Notes under the pieces: model-generated
Database searches by the model: none
Told to the model about the DNA's origin: nothing
The model's input: only the letters and a program-made list of their open reading frames with translations
Program-made: the position numbers and the translations under genes
Assembly: GCF_902500225.1 (NCBI RefSeq)
Contig: NZ_LR722660.1
Span: 1-64,000, forward strand
DNA: 64,000 nt
Source: Buttiauxella massiliensis
GTDB taxonomy: Bacteria > Pseudomonadota > Gammaproteobacteria > Enterobacterales > Enterobacteriaceae
Reading direction: 5' to 3'
Shown here: positions 62,380 through 64,000 of the stretch, piece by piece
How the letters are laid out: every line of letters begins with the position of its first letter
Numbering within the stretch: the stretch's first letter is position 1

Positions 62380-63927
62380 ATGTCAGTTACTAAAAAACCT
62401 ATGGTTCTGGTGATTCTGGATGGTTATGGTCACCGCGAAGAGCAGCAGGATAACGCTATTCTGAATGCTAAAACCCCGGTTATGGATAGCCTGTGGGCCC
62501 AGCGCCCACACACTTTGATCAACGCATCTGGCCTGGAAGTCGGTCTGCCAGAAGGCCAAATGGGTAACTCCGAAGTTGGCCACGTAAACCTCGGCGCAGG
62601 CCGCATTGTTTACCAGGATCTGACTCGTCTGGATGTTGAAATTAAAGAACGTACTTTCTTTGCCAACCCAACGCTGACTGCGGCTGTAGACAAAGCCGTT
62701 GCCGCTGGCAAAGCGGTTCACATCATGGGCCTGGCATCAGCCGGTGGCGTTCACAGCCACGAAGAACATATTCTGGCGATGATTGAACTGGCAGCAGAAC
62801 GAGGTGCTGAAGCAATCTACCTGCACGCATTCCTGGATGGTCGCGATACCCCGCCACGCAGCGCTGAATCCTCTCTGAAGAAGTTTGCCGACAAGTTTGC
62901 CGCACTGGGCAAAGGTCGCGTTGCGTCCCTGATTGGCCGTTACTACGCTATGGACCGCGACAACCGTTGGGATCGCGTTGAACTGGCTTACGACCTGCTG
63001 ACTCTGGCTCAAGGCGAATACCAGGCAGAAACCGCTGTTGCGGGTCTGGAAGCAGCTTACGCTCGCGATGAGAACGACGAATTCGTTAAACCGACTGTGA
63101 TTCGTGCAGAAGGTGAAGCAGATGCAGCCATGAACGACGGCGATGCTCTGATCTTCATGAACTTCCGTGCGGACCGTGCTCGTCAAATCACCCGTACTTT
63201 CGTTAATGCTGACTTCGACGGTTTTGCCCGTAAGAAAGTGGTTAACTTCGGCGATTTCGTGATGCTTACCGAATATGCAGCAGACATCAAAGCCGCTTGC
63301 GCTTATCCACCAGCTTCACTGACCAATACCTTTGGCGAGTGGATGGCGAAGCACGATAAAACTCAGTTGCGCATCTCCGAAACTGAAAAATATGCTCACG
63401 TTACCTTCTTCTATAACGGTGGCGTTGAAGAACCATTTGCTGGCGAAGACCGCATTCTGATTAACTCTCCGAAAGTTGCGACTTATGACATGCAACCGGA
63501 AATGAGCTCCGCAGAATTGACCGAAAAACTGCTGGCAGCGATCGGCAGCGGCAAGTACGACACCATCATTTGTAACTATCCAAATGGCGATATGGTGGGT
63601 CATACCGGTGTTTACGAAGCGGCTATCGCAGCAATCGAAGCGCTGGATAACTGTATTGCTCAGGTTGTTTCTGCAGTTGAAAACGTGGGTGGGCAATTGC
63701 TGATCACCGCTGACCACGGTAACGCAGAACAGATGGCTGACCCGGCAACTGGCCAGGCGCACACCGCGCATACCAGCCTGCCTGTTCCATTGATTTATGT
63801 GGGCGATCGTAGTGTGAAAGCGGTAGAAGGCGGCAAGCTTTCTGATATCGCACCAACTATGTTGAGCCTGATGGGTATGGAAATCCCGCAAGAGATGACT
63901 GGCAAGCCGCTGTTCATCGTGGAATAA
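62380..63927 (+). CDS. gpmI: 2,3-bisphosphoglycerate-independent phosphoglycerate mutase GpmI
   Basis: Manganese-dependent glycolytic mutase of the alkaline-phosphatase superfamily (GpmM). The 515 residues are one more than in E. coli. The catalytic Ser64 is in [10 protein letters not shown]; metal and substrate motifs include LDGYG at the start, [42 protein letters not shown] and [11 protein letters not shown]. The ATG at 62380 has AGAGG upstream. It is divergent from yibN and followed nine bases later by envC. Confidence 0.98.
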   Translation: MSVTKKPMVLVILDGYGHREEQQDNAILNAKTPVMDSLWAQRPHTLINASGLEVGLPEGQMGNSEVGHVNLGAGRIVYQDLTRLDVEIKERTFFANPTLTAAVDKAVAAGKAVHIMGLASAGGVHSHEEHILAMIELAAERGAEAIYLHAFLDGRDTPPRSAESSLKKFADKFAALGKGRVASLIGRYYAMDRDNRWDRVELAYDLLTLAQGEYQAETAVAGLEAAYARDENDEFVKPTVIRAEGEADAAMNDGDALIFMNFRADRARQITRTFVNADFDGFARKKVVNFGDFVMLTEYAADIKAACAYPPASLTNTFGEWMAKHDKTQLRISETEKYAHVTFFYNGGVEEPFAGEDRILINSPKVATYDMQPEMSSAELTEKLLAAIGSGKYDTIICNYPNGDMVGHTGVYEAAIAAIEALDNCIAQVVSAVENVGGQLLITADHGNAEQMADPATGQAHTAHTSLPVPLIYVGDRSVKAVEGGKLSDIAPTMLSLMGMEIPQEMTGKPLFIVE

Positions 63928-63936
63928 TCCCTCCCC

Positions 63937-64000
63937 ATGAGGGGAAAGGCGATTTTTTCAATAACATGGGCCGTGAAAACGAAACTGTTTTCAGTCAGGC
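63937..64000 (+). CDS. envC: Murein hydrolase activator EnvC, 5' end only
   Basis: The frame from the ATG at 63937 reads MRGKAIFSITWAVKTKLFSVR and continues off the window. The part around WAVKTKLFSVR resembles the basic N-terminus that leads into the EnvC signal peptide, and envC follows gpmI in E. coli. An alternative start is the in-frame GTG at 63973. EnvC is the periplasmic LytM-fold activator of AmiA/AmiB during septal splitting. Only 21 residues are visible, so the call rests mainly on gene order. Confidence 0.6.
   Translation, partial: MRGKAIFSITWAVKTKLFSVR

Noticed and set aside
62737-63891. Two minus-strand frames (149 and 191 codons) opposite gpmI
   Set aside because: Antisense shadows of gpmI with no support of their own.

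Overview
The window is an uninterrupted stretch of core chromosome from a member of the Enterobacterales, close to the Enterobacteriaceae but not Escherichia or Salmonella. Almost every protein aligns end to end, usually at equal length, with the E. coli product I remember, and the gene order follows the E. coli 88-90 min region. Departures from E. coli point to a lineage that keeps an older gene order (genera such as Buttiauxella, Kluyvera or Cedecea are possible, but the sequence alone does not settle this). They are: argG lying inside the arginine cluster, cpxA followed directly by trmL-cysE-gpsA-secB-grxC-yibN, and several E. coli genes missing (eptC between ppc and yijO, yijE/yijF between gldA and katG).

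Layout. 1-320: minus-strand leader and tandem P1/P2 promoters of a ribosomal RNA operon whose 16S gene lies just off the left edge. 321-4586: murI and btuB (overlapping) with a cobalamin riboswitch, then trmA. 4632-8351: yijD-fabR, sthA, oxyR and the small RNA OxyS. 8412-14321: arginine biosynthesis, argCBGH on the minus strand and argE on the plus strand, with ARG boxes between. 14563-17214: ppc. 17330-27756: yijO and the frw/pfl locus (PTS proteins FrwD, FrwB, FrwC and PtsA, glycyl-radical enzyme PflD with activase PflC, fructose-6-phosphate aldolase FsaB, glycerol dehydrogenase GldA). 27809-35530: katG and the methionine regulon metF, metBL, metJ with two arrays of met boxes. 35721-44652: rpmE, priA, cytR, ftsN, hslVU, menA, rraA, zapB. 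45097-50576: glpFKX, fpr, yiiR, yiiQ. 50686-55543: tpiA, cdh, sbp, pfkA, fieF. 55601-58396: the Cpx envelope-stress system cpxP (with sRNA CpxQ in its 3' UTR) and cpxRA. 58486-64000: trmL, cysE-gpsA-secB-grxC-yibN, gpmI and the first codons of envC.

Functional groupings are arginine synthesis, methionine synthesis with its repressor, peroxide defence (oxyR, oxyS, katG), glycerol and triose metabolism (gldA, fsaB, glpFKX, tpiA, pfkA, gpmI, gpsA) and envelope stress. I see no prophage, insertion sequence, CRISPR array, toxin-antitoxin pair, defence island or tRNA gene. I did not find an undescribed multi-gene system. The points most worth a second look are three copies of a palindromic MITE-like repeat plus a different palindromic element, each placed tightly against genes or a riboswitch; the in-cluster argG; the glycerol-dehydratase-like active site of PflD; and the non-E. 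coli junction after cpxA. Comparisons with E. coli come from memory, not from a search.
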